From Lysinibacillus pakistanensis (lineage in GTDB: Bacteria; Bacillota; Bacilli; Bacillales_A; Planococcaceae): a stretch of DNA of 64,000 nucleotides. Positions 9,955 to 21,490 of the stretch are shown one piece after another. The notes under the pieces were generated by a model. The model was not told the DNA's origin. It worked only from the letters and a program-made list of their open reading frames with translations, and made no database searches. The stretch covers positions 248,001 to 312,000 of the forward strand of contig BBDJ01000002.1 in the NCBI GenBank assembly GCA_001312325.1, given 5' to 3'. A program made the position numbers and the translations under genes. Position 1 is the stretch's first letter. Each line of letters opens with the position of its first letter.

Positions 9955-10857
9955 ATGACACAGGCTATCGATACAGTGGCAGTGACTACAAAAAAAGAAA
10001 AGCAAAATAATAAAGGTTTTGAACTTTATCAAAAAAAACCCGACAGGAATAATTGGATTGTTACTAGTACTAGCTTCTGTACTTTGTGCCATTTTTGCAC
10101 CGTATATTGCTCCATACGATCCTGGTGCAGCAAGTTTAGGGCATCGTCTAGATATGCCAGGTGGATAGATGACACAGGTAAATCGCAATATCTACTTGGG
10201 GGCGATCAAGTAGGTCGAGATTTATTAAGTAGAATTATTTATGGTGCACGCATTTCACTTTTAGTTGGTATTTGTGGGGTTGCAATCTCTTTGGTTCTTG
10301 GCACGTTTTTAGGAATTATATCGGGTTATTTCGGCAAATGGATGGATGATTTAATTATGCGATTAGCTGAAGTTCAAATGGGATTACCATTTATCCTATT
10401 AGCTATCGTGATTATGAGTGTTTTTGGTACAGGTATTGAGAAAATTATAATTATTCTTGGACTTACATATTGGGTTAGCTTTGCAAGATTAATTCGTGGA
10501 GAAATTTTAGCATTAAAAGAGCAAGAATACATTCAAGCTGCTAAAGCTATTGGAGGGACTCATTTTAAAATAATTCTTAAGCATATTTTACCGAATGTTG
10601 CATCTTCTATTTTAGTATTAGCGACAATGTGTATCGCAGAGTTTATTTTATTAGAGGCATCTTTAACATTTTTAGGTTTAGGAGTTGAACCTACTGTGCC
10701 TTCCTGGGGTGGAATGTTAGCGGATAGTCGAAATTATATGACATCTGCGTGGTGGATTTCGGTATTTCCTGGTATTGCGATTATGTTAACAGTATTAGGG
10801 TTTAACTTATTAGGAGATTGGCTACGAGACCGCTTAGATCCGAATATGAAAGTTTAG
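9955..10857 (+). CDS. ABC transporter permease, DppC type (two compensating frameshifts)
   Basis: This is the second permease of the importer. The main frame shows GGDQVGRDLLSRIIYGARISL, the EAA loop (AAKAIGGTHFKIILKHILPN) and the C-terminal FNLLGDWLRDRLDP, all typical of DppC. Between about 10030 and 10165 the printed frame gives nonsense, but the next frame reads TGIIGLLLVLASVLCAIFAP, the missing first helix; an extra A in an A8 run and a second slip near 10165 explain this. Its end lies eight bases before the GTG of the peptidase. Confidence 0.9.
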   Translation: MTQAIDTVAVTTKKEKQNNKGFELYQKKPDRNNWIVTSTSFCTLCHFCTVYCSIRSWCSKFRASSRYARWIDDTGKSQYLLGGDQVGRDLLSRIIYGARISLLVGICGVAISLVLGTFLGIISGYFGKWMDDLIMRLAEVQMGLPFILLAIVIMSVFGTGIEKIIIILGLTYWVSFARLIRGEILALKEQEYIQAAKAIGGTHFKIILKHILPNVASSILVLATMCIAEFILLEASLTFLGLGVEPTVPSWGGMLADSRNYMTSAWWISVFPGIAIMLTVLGFNLLGDWLRDRLDPNMKV

Positions 10858-10865
10858 GTGATCAT

Positions 10866-13693
10866 GTGAATACTACTATATATTCTAGTTTATTTAATAA
10901 GGACCAACTCTTAAAAAAACCATCTTTATATATAGATTTACCTACACATCTTGCACCATTAGGGTTAATTGATTTTTGTGTACGATTAGGCTTAGAATCC
11001 AATGAAATTGATTTTGATTTATTTGAATCAGCCAATCAAAACTATTCAATGATATTTTATCCGCATCATACAACATACATGATGAAAAAGAATGCTACTT
11101 TCATTGTTTATTATGAAACAGAGGAAACATTATCAGACTTGCTAAGGGATTTAGCCAGTGAAGGTACTACGAATAGTAATGAAACAGCATCATCTACCTA
11201 TTATAACAGCTTATGTCACCTTTGGTCAGCCTATGGTACAGGTGAAAAGGATGAGGCACACCCCTTACAGCATTTAAGTGTACAAATTAATGTACAGCAA
11301 GACATTAAGAGCCATGCTATGTTAAAAGAAATTTGTTATCTTGGACTTCGCTTAGGTTTGTATGCAACATCGGTTTCATTTCCTGTAGTGACTCAGGATG
11401 AACGTCATTTAGCGATTGCTATTAAGCATGGAACGAAAAATAGGATGGAGCTTGTTGATCGAAATACAATTCATATTTCGGGAACGAAAGAAAGTCTACC
11501 AACTACTCTTCATTCGATTGCTAAAGAAAAACATTTTTCTGAAGGTGGTTTACTTGGTATTTGGGAATTCAATGAAAAACAAGTTAATGAAGCACAACTT
11601 TTATATGAAGAATCATGGCAAGACCAATCCGAAGCATCGTATATAATTAGTGCACTTCAAGAAGAGAAAGAACTAATAGTAGATGCAGAAATTTATATGA
11701 CTGCATCAAAGGACAATCGAGATCGATATGGTTTAGATTTGTCTAAAAAAATTTCCTAAATTAAAGTCGATTAAAGTGCGCTCTGCCTTTAAAACAGGAT
11801 TATATTGGGTTTTAGAGGAAGTTCTCCCTTCTGTTCAAAGTCCCTTTACACAGGTGAAAATTATTTGCAAGGATGGCAGTAAGAAAAAAAAGGATTAGAG
11901 CAACGGAATAGATGGATCATGGAACTGTATCCAATTGATGAATTAATCGAATTACAGTATGGAGTACCAAAAGAAAATGTGCAATTTGAAATTTCAAGTA
12001 TACAACAGCATGTTTATAGCGTTTATGTAGATGATTTATTAGTAGCTGTACTAAATCCTCTTATTAGCGAATTAGATTACGTCGATAACAATAAAAAAAC
12101 ATACCCAACAACAGCGGGCTATCGATTATTTAAAGATGCGGATATTATTCAAGAAAAAGCCGTGTTGTCTGATCGGGAGCGGTTTTATAAATATTATATT
12201 AATGATTATTTACCACGTATGGAGAAAAAAATTGTCAATTGATAAAAGTAATGTCAACCAAGGACAACTCTTTCCATTATTTGATAGAATTGAAATTGAC
12301 TTTACTTCTTCGGGAATTGAAAAAGAGCTCCCTGTTAAACAAGAAGCTAACTCATCATTCGAGGCATTGTATGAAGATTTATATTTTAATACCCTAGATT
12401 ACTTTGTTACATTAGGTAATCAAATGGTTAATCGACCATTTAAAGCACCTGGAGGAGTTATTCCATATATTCATAGGCAGGAAGATATTTATGAACCTAT
12501 TTATAGTTTTGTAAGGGTGTATCAATGGCATGAAAAGGAGTACACAGACTGCATAACTAAGCGAATAGTCTTTGATGAAAATGGTCAATTTGATCGTGCA
12601 GATATTTATGTAGGAACTACGCACAAAGTAGTCACTGTGAAGCAGCAATTAAAAAATAAAATAATAGATGCTTATCAATTAACGAGCAAATACAAAAATT
12701 TTCCTGAAGTTAAGATAAATTATGCCGATTTATCCTATAAGGGGAATTTGATTCCTTTTTTTGAAGTTACAGAACCTATTACAAGTGAATATTTCTCTGG
12801 ATTAAAGAAATCGAATGAAAAGCATACTATTATTTTTGAAGCTGGACATCATCCTAATGAGGTATCTAGTACACCGGCTATATTAGAGCTAATGGAGGAT
12901 ATTATACTTCAGCAACCTGAGCTATTAAAGAAAATTAATTTTATCGTCATTCCTCTAGCAAACCCAGATGGCTATGAGATTATGAAAATGTTGACAAAAG
13001 AGCATCCAAAATGGAAGCATCATGCTGCGAGATATAATGCAGTAGGGTTAGAATTTGCTCATGTGAAATTTCAAAAAAAGTGTATTTGGAGAGGCGAATA
13101 TTTTACCAATTGTATTAAAGAAATGGGCACCGGATGTTGTGATTGACGATCATGGAATTCCTGCACGAGAATGGGTACAGCCTTTTGCAGGATATGCTTG
13201 CCCACCGATATTTCCTGTCTCCTACACGTTACCAAGCGCAAAGATATATGGAATTGGTCGCTATGCAGATAGTGAGACAAAGGAGATTCAGGCTAAAAAT
13301 TTAGAGCAGATAGCAGAAAAAGTGAATGCTATTTTTGAAGGGACAACCTTCGCTCAAGATAATGCCTACTGGCGCGATCGATATTATAAATATGGTACGA
13401 AATGGGAACCTCAAAAGTATCCGATTGAAGAAATGGCTAATATAAATTTTTACAGAAGCATGGAAGTGACACCAACATATTCATCTGTTAGTATTTTGCG
13501 TTACCCCCAATGGGTGGCACTAGATATAATTTCTGAAGTGGCAGATGAAATTGTATATGATGAGGAATTAAATTCATGTATTCAGGCTCATAAGCTTTTC
13601 AATCAAGCTATTATTCAAGCTACAGTATCTGCACCAGTGAATAAAAAAAATAAAAATGGATGGCCGATAAAGCAACGTCCTATAGAAATCTAG
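10866..13693 (+). CDS. Large cytoplasmic M14-family metallopeptidase (several frameshifts)
   Basis: One gene of about 942 residues can be read through four or so frame breaks (near 11750, 11890, 12235, 13080). The C-terminal third is an M14 zinc carboxypeptidase domain: zinc motif HPNE in EAGHHPNEVSS near residue 660, NPDGYE near 700, and DDHG near 760 for the third zinc ligand. The N-terminal 650 residues match nothing I recognise. There is no signal peptide, so it acts inside the cell, probably on peptides brought in by the linked importer. The GTG at 10866 is chosen because AGGTGATC lies just upstream. It ends next to pcp. M14 membership is well supported; specificity is unknown. Confidence 0.8.
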
Positions 13694-13702
13694 GTGAATA
13701 AC

Positions 13703-14317
13703 ATGACAAAAATACTATTAACAGGATTTGTACCATTTCTTGATTATAAAATTAATCCAACTATGCAAATTGTAGAAGCACTAAGTAACAAAGAGATGCA
13801 TGGTTACGAAATAGTTGGACGTATATTGTCGGTAGATTTTCAGCAATCTGCTGATCAATTGAAACAGTATATTGATGAAGTAAAACCACAGATGATCATT
13901 TCGTTAGGATTAGCTGGTGGACGTTATAAAATTACACCTGAACGAATTGCCATTAATGTAAAAGATGGTGAACCAGATAATAACGGATATACACCAGTTG
14001 ATGAAAGTATCTATGAGAATGGCGCAGATGCTTATCTAACAAATTTACCTATCCGCAATATGGTGAATCGTTTACAAAAAGAGGGCTTTCCAGCAGAAAT
14101 CTCAAATACAGCAGGTACCTATCTATGCAATAATATTATGTATGAGGGACTAGCTTATGCAAAACAGAATGAAGGGGTTAAAGCGGGATTCATCCATATT
14201 CCTGCATCTTTTGAATTGGCAATCCAGCATGGTAAAATACCAGGTTGGAATATCCAGGATTTAATAACAAGCATTAAACTCTGTATTGAGGAGACAATTC
14301 GTGCAGCGAAAAATTGA
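13703..14317 (+). CDS. pcp: Pyroglutamyl-peptidase I
   Basis: This cysteine peptidase (family C15) removes N-terminal pyroglutamate from peptides. The 204-residue protein has LTGFVPF at the N-terminus, the catalytic Glu in TPERIAIN, the catalytic Cys in SNTAGTYLCNN and the His in GFIHIP, so the triad is complete. The ATG at 13703 is preferred over the GTG at 13694 because AGGTGA lies six bases before it. The gene has no frame break. It lies between the M14 peptidase and the 5-oxoprolinase genes, and overlaps pxpB by 17 bases, so product release and product opening are genetically coupled. Confidence 0.95.
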   Translation: MTKILLTGFVPFLDYKINPTMQIVEALSNKEMHGYEIVGRILSVDFQQSADQLKQYIDEVKPQMIISLGLAGGRYKITPERIAINVKDGEPDNNGYTPVDESIYENGADAYLTNLPIRNMVNRLQKEGFPAEISNTAGTYLCNNIMYEGLAYAKQNEGVKAGFIHIPASFELAIQHGKIPGWNIQDLITSIKLCIEETIRAAKN

Positions 14318-15007
14318 TTTTCCTCATACTATGTGGATTAGCCAACACACAATTCGTTTTGCTTTTAGGGAGGAAATATCACAAGAAAATTTTCAGGCAG
14401 TCCAACAATTCAATCGTTTTTTGAAAAAAACATCTACAACAAAACCTTATTGAAAGTGTCGCTAGCTATCATACGGTTACAGCCTATCTTAAGCAAACGA
14501 AGGATTCGATAGATATTAATTTTTTACAAAAGCAATGGCTTATCATGCAAGTTGCTACTAAAGATAATGAAGTAATAAGTCGCAAGTTGCAAATCCCAAT
14601 TTGCTATGATGAGGAATTTGCTTTGGATATGGATCATGTGATGAATTATACAGGTTTATCGTTTGAGAACATAAAAAAAATTCACATGTCTAAATCATAT
14701 AGTGTCTATTTAATTGGATTTTTACCCGGATTTCCTTATTTAGGCGATTTAGACAAAGAATTGTTTGTGCCACGTTTAAGAAAGCCACGTAGCTCTGTAT
14801 CCGCAAGCTCTGTTGGAATAGGCGGTTTTCAGACGGGGATTTATCCACTTGATTCTCCAGGGGGATGGAATATTATAGGTAAGACACCTCTCAATTTATT
14901 TGATGTACATGGGAAAGAAATTTTTATTTTTTTCTCTAGGAGATCAAGTCCAATTTTATGAAATAACAAAGCAGGAGTTTTATGAAATAAAAAGTAAAGG
15001 AGTGTAG
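14301..15007 (+). CDS. pxpB: 5-oxoprolinase subunit PxpB (KipI-like; two frameshifts)
   Basis: PxpB joins PxpC and PxpA to form the ATP-dependent 5-oxoprolinase that opens pyroglutamate to glutamate; its B. subtilis orthologue was first described as KipI. The hallmark YLIGFLPGFPYLGDLD, the PR...SVGIGGFQTGIYP block and SPGGWNIIGKTPL are all present. Breaks lie near 14430 (A run) and 14930 (T run), after which the tail reads GDQVQFYEITKQEFYEI. The GTG at 14301 follows GAGGAG and overlaps pcp by 17 bases. About 235 residues, normal for the family. Confidence 0.92.
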
Positions 15008-15010
15008 CAT

Positions 15011-15882
15011 TTGAAGCCACTTCTTATAGTAAAAAAAAGCAAGGTGTATATGGTAGTCTGCAAGACCAGGGGAGATACGGCTATCGTGAGTATGGTATTC
15101 CTCTTTCTGGACCTATGGATAAAGTGTCCTTCCAAGCAGCGCATTATATTTTAAATAACGAAAAAAACCAAACCACATTTGAAATGTTTATTGGCGGTTT
15201 TGAATTTGAAGCGATCGATGATGGGATCTATGTTTTGACTGGAGCCAAATGTAGGTGTTTATTGAATGGTGTCCCAATCGAAATGTGGAAAACCTTTCAC
15301 TTAACTAAGGGAGATGTCTTGTCCTTAAAAAGTGTAAGTCACGGATCTGTTGTCTACCTTACACCTAAAGGGGGATTTCAAACAGAGTCAATACTTGGCA
15401 GTAGTTCATGCTTTCCACTTGTAGGTGAAGCTATTAATGAAGGTAGTATTCTATATGGAAAGAACACAGGAACCTTACATTATACTAGGGGACTATATGC
15501 TCCTTTCCGTCCCATTTTTAAATCCGACATTACTGTAAGAATCTTTAAAGGTCCTCATTTTGAGCTTTTTACGGAAGAGAGTCAACAACAATTCTTGCAG
15601 GTTGCCTTTCAGTTTTCGGGTGGGAATCGAATGGGCTATTATTTAAAAGGTTCGATACTTAAGCTTAAAAAAATGAAAGATATCTTTTCAGAAGCCACAC
15701 AGTTTGGAACAATTCAGGTGCCGCAAAATGGTGAGCCTATTATCTTAATGGCAGATGCCCAGACGGTAGGTGGGTATCCAATCATTGCCACAATCCATGA
15801 GGAGGATTTACATAAAGTTGCCCAGATGCGCATGTTTAATACGATAAAATTTGTCCTAATGGAGGAAGATGTATGTCTATAG
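15011..15882 (+). CDS. pxpC: 5-oxoprolinase subunit PxpC (KipA-like; frameshift)
   Basis: This is the biotin-carboxylase-like partner subunit of 5-oxoprolinase. After a frame break in the A8 run near 15038 the protein reads GSLQDQGRYGYREYGIPLSG, the family signature, and later FQFSGGNRMGYYLKG and MADAQTVGGYPIIA. About 290 residues, slightly shorter than usual. The start is a TTG at 15011, three bases past the pxpB stop, with AAAGGAG inside the end of pxpB. It overlaps pxpA by ten bases. Confidence 0.92.
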
Positions 15883-16600
15883 ATATAAATTGTGATATGG
15901 GAGAAAGTAATGATGTTTTAAAAGATCAAGCAATTTTAGACTATGTTACGTCCATTAATATCGCTTGCGGCTACCATGCTGGTAATCATACAATCATGCA
16001 TCAGACAGTACGAAACGCTATCCGTAAAAATGTTCACATTGGTGCACATCCTGGATATCCTGATCTCAAGGGCTTTGGTCGACGAGATATGGATTTTAGT
16101 ACAGAGGAAATCTACAATATGGTTGTCTATCAAGTAGGTGCTTTGCAAGCATTTATTTCAGTTGAAAAGGGTTCACTTCATCATGTGAAGCCACATGGAG
16201 CGCTCTATAATCAGAGTGCAAATAATATCGAAAAGGCGACCGCAATTGTTAATGCTATCTATGATGTAAATCCAACCTCTATTTTATATTGCTTATCTGG
16301 AAGTAAAATGGTAGGAATTGCGAGGAATAAGGGCTTACAAGTTTATGAGGAAGTTTTTTTCTGACCGTAATTACAATGATGATGGTACATTAGTAAGTAG
16401 ACAAGAATCGAATGCATTGATTCAAACAGAAGCTGAAATGCTTGAACATGTCAAAGGAATTTTGATGTCGAATGAAGTGATGTCAGTACAGCAAAAGAAA
16501 ATCAACATTTCTGCACAAACTTTATGTATACATGGAGACGGCCCACATGCTCTGGATTATGCGAAAAAAAATCTATGAGTTAAAATGTCAGATCAAATAA
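15873..16600 (+). CDS. pxpA: 5-oxoprolinase subunit PxpA (LamB/YcsF family; two frameshifts)
   Basis: PxpA is the LamB/YcsF-family subunit that carries out hydrolysis within the 5-oxoprolinase complex. It starts with DINCDMGES and shows NIACGYHAGN, GAHPGYPDLKGFGRR, HHVKPHGALYN and CIHGDGPHAL, the full set of family motifs with acidic and histidine residues of the active site. Breaks lie in T7 near 16355 (one T too many) and in A8 near 16565; the restored tail is IYELKCQIK. It is the last gene of the cluster and is followed by a terminator. GGAGGAAG precedes the ATG. Confidence 0.94.
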
Positions 16601-16608
16601 CTATAAAA

Positions 16609-16652
16609 GGTGGATGCCCTAAAAACCAATATTTTTAGAGCATCCATTTTTA
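16609..16652. terminator. Terminator between pxpA and the DUF4183 genes
   Basis: GGATGC..TAAAAA pairs with TTTTTA..GCATCC across one mismatch, with T-rich flank on the + side. It closes the peptide cluster and may also serve the convergent DUF4183 gene. Confidence 0.8.
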
Positions 16653-16662
16653 GTTAGGGGAA

Positions 16663-16984
16663 TTAAATAATCGTTACTAATTCAACAGCTTCGATAATAA
16701 TTGGCGTACCAGCAGAAATAGCGCCTGTAACAGTATTAAACGTTAATTCTGTTGCAGAAACTGTATAAGAATCACCTTCCTGAAGTACACCATTAATATA
16801 TAAATTATAGTATCCATTTGTTACAATTGGAAAAGTAGTTGCCGCACTACCGCTATCATTTAAAAATGAAGTAGCAGCAATAGTTGTTCCATCTGTAATT
16901 ACTAATGGTGTAGCTAAAATATTAAAAAAATCGTGTTGAAGTGCCTGAAACATTCACATTGATATTAATAATGGAAAGCGCCAC
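16663..16984 (-). CDS. DUF4183 protein, probable spore surface protein (frameshift)
   Basis: This 106-residue protein has the DUF4183 core: DGTTIAATSFLNDSG, NGYYNLYINGVLQEG, YTVS and GTPIIIEAVEL. Such proteins occur in spore-forming bacilli and several are coat or exosporium components; the job here is inferred. The start is a GTG at 16984 after AAAGGAGGTG, with a frame break in the A7 run near 16925 joining VNVSGTSTRFF to NILATPLVI. It lies downstream of a second DUF4183 gene on the same strand, likely in one transcript. High Thr/Ser/Ile content fits a beta-rich surface protein. Confidence 0.78.
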
Positions 16985-17010
16985 GTCTATTCACCTCCTT
17001 TCAAATGATA

Positions 17011-17440
17011 TTAGGTCGTTTGGTTTATAAAACCGAGCGATTCAATGATAATAGGCGTTCCTCTATAGATGGTTGCATTATCAGCATCTAGGACTAAGGA
17101 GGCTGGGGTTACAGTATAAATCCCGCCCTCTTGCATGACTCCATTAATAAAAAGATTGATGTATCCATTTGGTTGAAAAATTGTAAATGCAGCTACTTGG
17201 TTTCCATTATCGTCCCAAAATAGATTAGCGTTTAATGTAGCTCCATTTGTCAGATGAATATCAGCTGTAACAATATAAAAATATCTATTCACTATTGGAA
17301 TAATCGTTCCACTAGGAATAATGACTGGAGGTGTAATGGAAGACGCTGTACTAGCTTTTATTCGGGGCCATACAAATCGATCTTCGCAGCCACATTCACA
17401 TGTTTGTTCAATTTTTTTGGTAATTCCTATTGTTGACCAT
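17011..17440 (-). CDS. DUF4183 protein with Cys-rich N-terminus (frameshift)
   Basis: This is a paralogue of the next gene, about 142 residues. The C-terminal DUF4183 part reads VNRYFYIVTADIHLTNGATL, then NGYINLFINGVMQEG, YTVTP and GTPIIIESLGF. Upstream, in frame, is a tail of about 50 residues with CECGCEDRFVWPRI. An ATG at 17440 after GGAGGG starts the protein and joins this frame through an A7 run near 17412. The CxCxC motif could cross-link or bind metal at the spore surface; that is speculation. Confidence 0.72.
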
Positions 17441-17713
17441 ATTCTAATCCCTCCATTTAGTTATTAATGCCCCTATATCTACTATTCTGGTTTAGTTCAT
17501 ACAGCAAAAATAGAAGTGCTTGAAATCATTGCATTCCCTTTAAAATATGAAATAAATTCTAAGTGTTTCAGTTAAGCATCCTAATATCGTGTTGGTTAAA
17601 CATGCCTGTGTTGACGAATATTACGTCTGAAACCTTGATATATATGCTTTTTAAAGTAAATTAGTGTTATACTTTGCTTGTCGAATAAGGTAGAATACTA
17701 AATATGAATAATT

Positions 17714-17845
17714 TATCTTTATGACGAACACCATTGAATGAAGATAAAGCCTCTGGCGGATGTCGTAGACTTTAAAAGAAGTGTTTTGTGCTCTACAATT
17801 CAAATCCGGACGGCATTGTTGAAAGCGCCAAGGCGAAATTGATTA
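17714..17845 (+). repeat. Dispersed palindromic element (copy 2)
   Basis: This copy starts with a terminal hairpin (ATCTTTAT... AATGAAGAT), passes through GGCGGATGTC and AATCCGGACG, and ends CAAGGCGAAATTGATTA. It aligns along its whole length with the reverse complement of the copy at 46820, with several substitutions. TA occurs at both outer edges (17714-17715 and 17844-17845). It supplies the DNA just upstream of dynA, ending about 24 bases before the dynA start. Confidence 0.75.
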
Positions 17846-17868
17846 AAAATAAAGGGGATATTGGTTTT

Positions 17869-20800
17869 ATGAATGATTTTGATCAGCAATTGGAGGGGCT
17901 GTTAAAACAAGCAGCGTTACAATACATAATATATCAGCATAATGGCGATACAGAGCGTATGGATAAAACCTCACTTTTGCACGGAAATTACAGCAAAAAG
18001 AGTATGTTATTGGATTTGCAGGCCATTTCTCAGCAGGAAAGTCGAGTATGATTAATGCACTTTCTGGTGAAAATTTACTTGCATCTAGCCCGATTCCAAC
18101 GAGCGCTAATATAGTGAAGGTCCATAAATCAGAGGAAGATTATGCGATTGTCTATATGCACAATGAAAAGCCTGTCAAGTTTGAAGCAGGCTATGATTTT
18201 AAAACTGTGAAAGAACTAAGTAAAAATGGAGATCTAGTATCTCAAATTGAAATCGGGCACAGTGCATCGACATTACCATTCGGTGTCACAGTGATGGATA
18301 CACCAGGGGTGGACTCCACAGATGATGCACACCGTATGTCTACAGAGTCAGCTCTTCATATTGCTGATATCGTATTTTATACAATGGACTACAATCACGT
18401 GCAATCTGAATTAAATTTCCAATTTACAAAGCAGTTGATGAAGTACAATCCAAATGTTTATTTAATCGTTAATATGATTGATAAGCATAAGGAAAATGAA
18501 TTAAGCTTTGAGGAATTTAAAGCTACTGTCCATCAATCATTTGCCGCTTGGGGAGTTATTCCTAAAGGTGTGTTTTTCACTTCTTTAAGAGAGCCTGAGC
18601 ACCCTCACAATGATTTTGAGGCTGTGAAGAAAATTGTGATGGATAGTATGAATGATTGGCAGGATCAGCTTGTACTAACTGCAACAAATACACTGCGTTT
18701 ATTACAAAGCGAGCATGACACTTATTTAATGGAAGAAAGACAGGATCGTTTAGAAATAGATGAAGATGTATTAAGTGCGGATGACTGGGCAAACCATAAG
18801 GACATTTTAGAGCAATATAATAAGCTTAACCGTCAAGTTGAGTTATTTTCCGTAGAGGCATGGAACGAGACATTTGAAGAGGAGCGTAAGGAGTTACTTG
18901 CAAATGCAGCCATTATGCCTGCCGATTTACGAGATAAATTACGTTTGTATTTAGAGAGCCAGCAGGAAGGTTTTAAGGTAGGTGGCTTATTTACGGCTAA
19001 GAAAAAAACGGAAGAAGAACGTAACCGTCGTAAAGAAGATGCCTATAGTGCCTATCAAAATGTAGCACATGCACAAATTACAGGCCATTTAAGGGGCTTA
19101 ATGAAAAAGGTTTTAAAGGATGTTGGTGCACTAAATGAAGAGCGAGCTTCAGCAATTGATGCCTATCCATTTGCTCTACCATTTTCACTGATTGAACAGC
19201 AGGTGCAAGTAGGTGCTTTATTAACAGGAGATGCCGTATTAAACTTTGCTAATCGTGTAGCGGAGGCAACAAAGCGCTACTTTATTCAAGAATCAGATCA
19301 ATGGAAGGATGCACAAGCAACATTATTAGAGTCAGTAGCAACAGAAACAGCGGCACCATCTAAATTAAAAATGGCAGGAATGCAGGCAAAGGTAAATGCT
19401 ATTCAGGCTGTGCTTGAAATTGAAGGCTACCAGCAATATAGTGCAAGTGTTATGCACCAGGCGAGCAATGAAATTCGTAAACAAGCGAATCAGCAACTGA
19501 CAAACTGGGACAACGCATTCAAGCAGGATTTAGCAGAAATTCGATTATTCGATGAAACGATGCTGAAGCCAAAAGAGCAAGCTGTTCAACAAGAAGAGGT
19601 GCAGCAAGCTGTGAGTGCAACAAGTCTTCCTATTGAAGGTGTTATTAAACGAGCTTTGCATACAGCGAAAGCCGTTAAAGAGGTTCAAGGCTTTGCCGAA
19701 GTAGCAAGTTACTTAGAGAATAAGGTAGAGCGATTGCAAAAGAAAGATTTTACCATCGCATTATTTGGTGCATTTAGTGCAGGGAAATCTTCATTCTCGA
19801 ATGCCCTAATGGGTGCTAAGGTTTTACCAGTTTCACCAAACCCTACAACAGCGGCCATTAATAAAATACGTCCTGTAACTCCAGACCATCCACATGAAAC
19901 AGCTGATGTACAGCTAAAAAAATGCTGAGCAAATGCTAGAGGATATAAAAGGCTCCTATGCAGCAATCGGACTTTCTGTTTCCTCAATGGAAGAAGCATT
20001 TAACCGTGCGGATGAAGGACTTGCTGTGCAGCTTTCTGATGAGCGTTTAAATGTCCATAAATCATTTATTCGTGCATATAAAGAAGGGTTCCCAACATTT
20101 AAATCTGAACTTGGCAAAGTGTTACGTGTTAACCGAGAAGAGTTTGAAAAATTTGTTGCGCAAGAAAACAAATCATGTTTTGTTGATAATATTGATTTTT
20201 ATTATGATAGTCCACTAACACGGATGGGTGTTACACTAGTTGATACGCCTGGAGCTGACTCTATTAATGCACGTCATACAGGTGTTGCATTTGAGTATAT
20301 CCGAAATGCTGATGCAATCTTGTTTATTACTTATTACAATCATGCCTTTGCAAAAGCAGACCGTGAATTTTTAATTCAGCTTGGTCGTGTAAAAGATGCG
20401 TTCGAGCTAGATAAGATGTTCTTTATTGTTAATGCCATTGATTTGGCAACTACAGAGGAAGAACAAGAGGATGTAAAGGGCTATGTACGTTCAGAATTGC
20501 AGCGCTTTGGCATACGCTTCCCTCGACTTTACGGTGTTTCCAGTTTGTTGGCGTTAAAGGAAAAAGTTGAAGAAGCTGAATTATCTTCTGGTATGCCACC
20601 ATTTGAGGACGCTTTCTATACCTTTTTAAATGATGAGTTAAGTGCATTAGCAGTGCAGGCACTTGCAGAGGAAGTTGATAAAACGGAGCAACGTTTGGGC
20701 GATTTAATTGCACAAACAGAGGAAAACCTAAAGCGCAAGGATGAACGTTTAGAGGAATTAACAACACTTGAACAGCATATCAAATCCAAGTTCAATACAC

Positions 20801-21480
20801 TTAATACAAGTATGGTAGAAAGTGAAACGAAGCAAGAGCTGGATGAATTATTATACTATGTTCTACAACGCGTATACTATCGTTATCCAGAGTTCTTTAA
20901 AGAAGGCTATAATCCTTCAACATTTGCAGCAATGCCAGCACAGCAAGCATTGGAGCATGCTTTAAAGGAAGTTTTACAAAGCTTACGATTTGATTTCACA
21001 CAAGAAATGCGTGTTACGAACTTCCGTTTATCACAATTTATCAGTAAGAAGATGCAATTGCGCTTTAAGGACGAAGTACGTGAATTAAAAGAATTAAACC
21101 GTAGCTTCTCGTTTTTAGGCTTTGAAGCAGCTGAGCCAGATTTACTTGATTTTGAGGGGCCGTTTACTGATAATGCAAAATATTCAAGCGTAAAAACGCA
21201 CTTCCGTAATGCTAAAGCATTCTTTGAGAAAAATGAAAAGGTGAAATTAAGTGAGGCGTTAGAGGCCTTAACAAAGCCAGATGCACAAAATTATCTGGAT
21301 GCTCAGAAAGTATCATTAATGACATGGGCCATTTCCTACATTGCTGAGGAAGCGGAGAGATTGCGTCTGCATATTTACCATCAGGCACTTGAGCAAATTG
21401 CTACAGAAAGACTTGTACTGCAAGAAGAAAGTCGATTGGCTTCTTGGAAAACGATTTACGCGCAATTACAATACGCATGA
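17869..21480 (+). CDS. dynA: Double-headed bacterial dynamin-like protein DynA (two frameshifts)
   Basis: This membrane-remodelling GTPase of about 1200 residues has two fused dynamin modules, as in B. subtilis DynA (YpbR), which tethers and fuses membranes and helps cells cope with membrane stress and phage. Each half has its own P-loop, GHFSAGKSSM near residue 56 and GAFSAGKSSF near 640, and its own switch motif (DTPGVDS and DTPGADS). Long helical stalk regions follow each GTPase head. Breaks lie near 17980 (a T seems missing) and in A7 at 19915. The ATG at 17869 follows AAAGGGG. A rhodanese gene follows with SD sequence overlapping its stop. Confidence 0.93.
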
Positions 21481-21490
21481 GGTGATTCGT

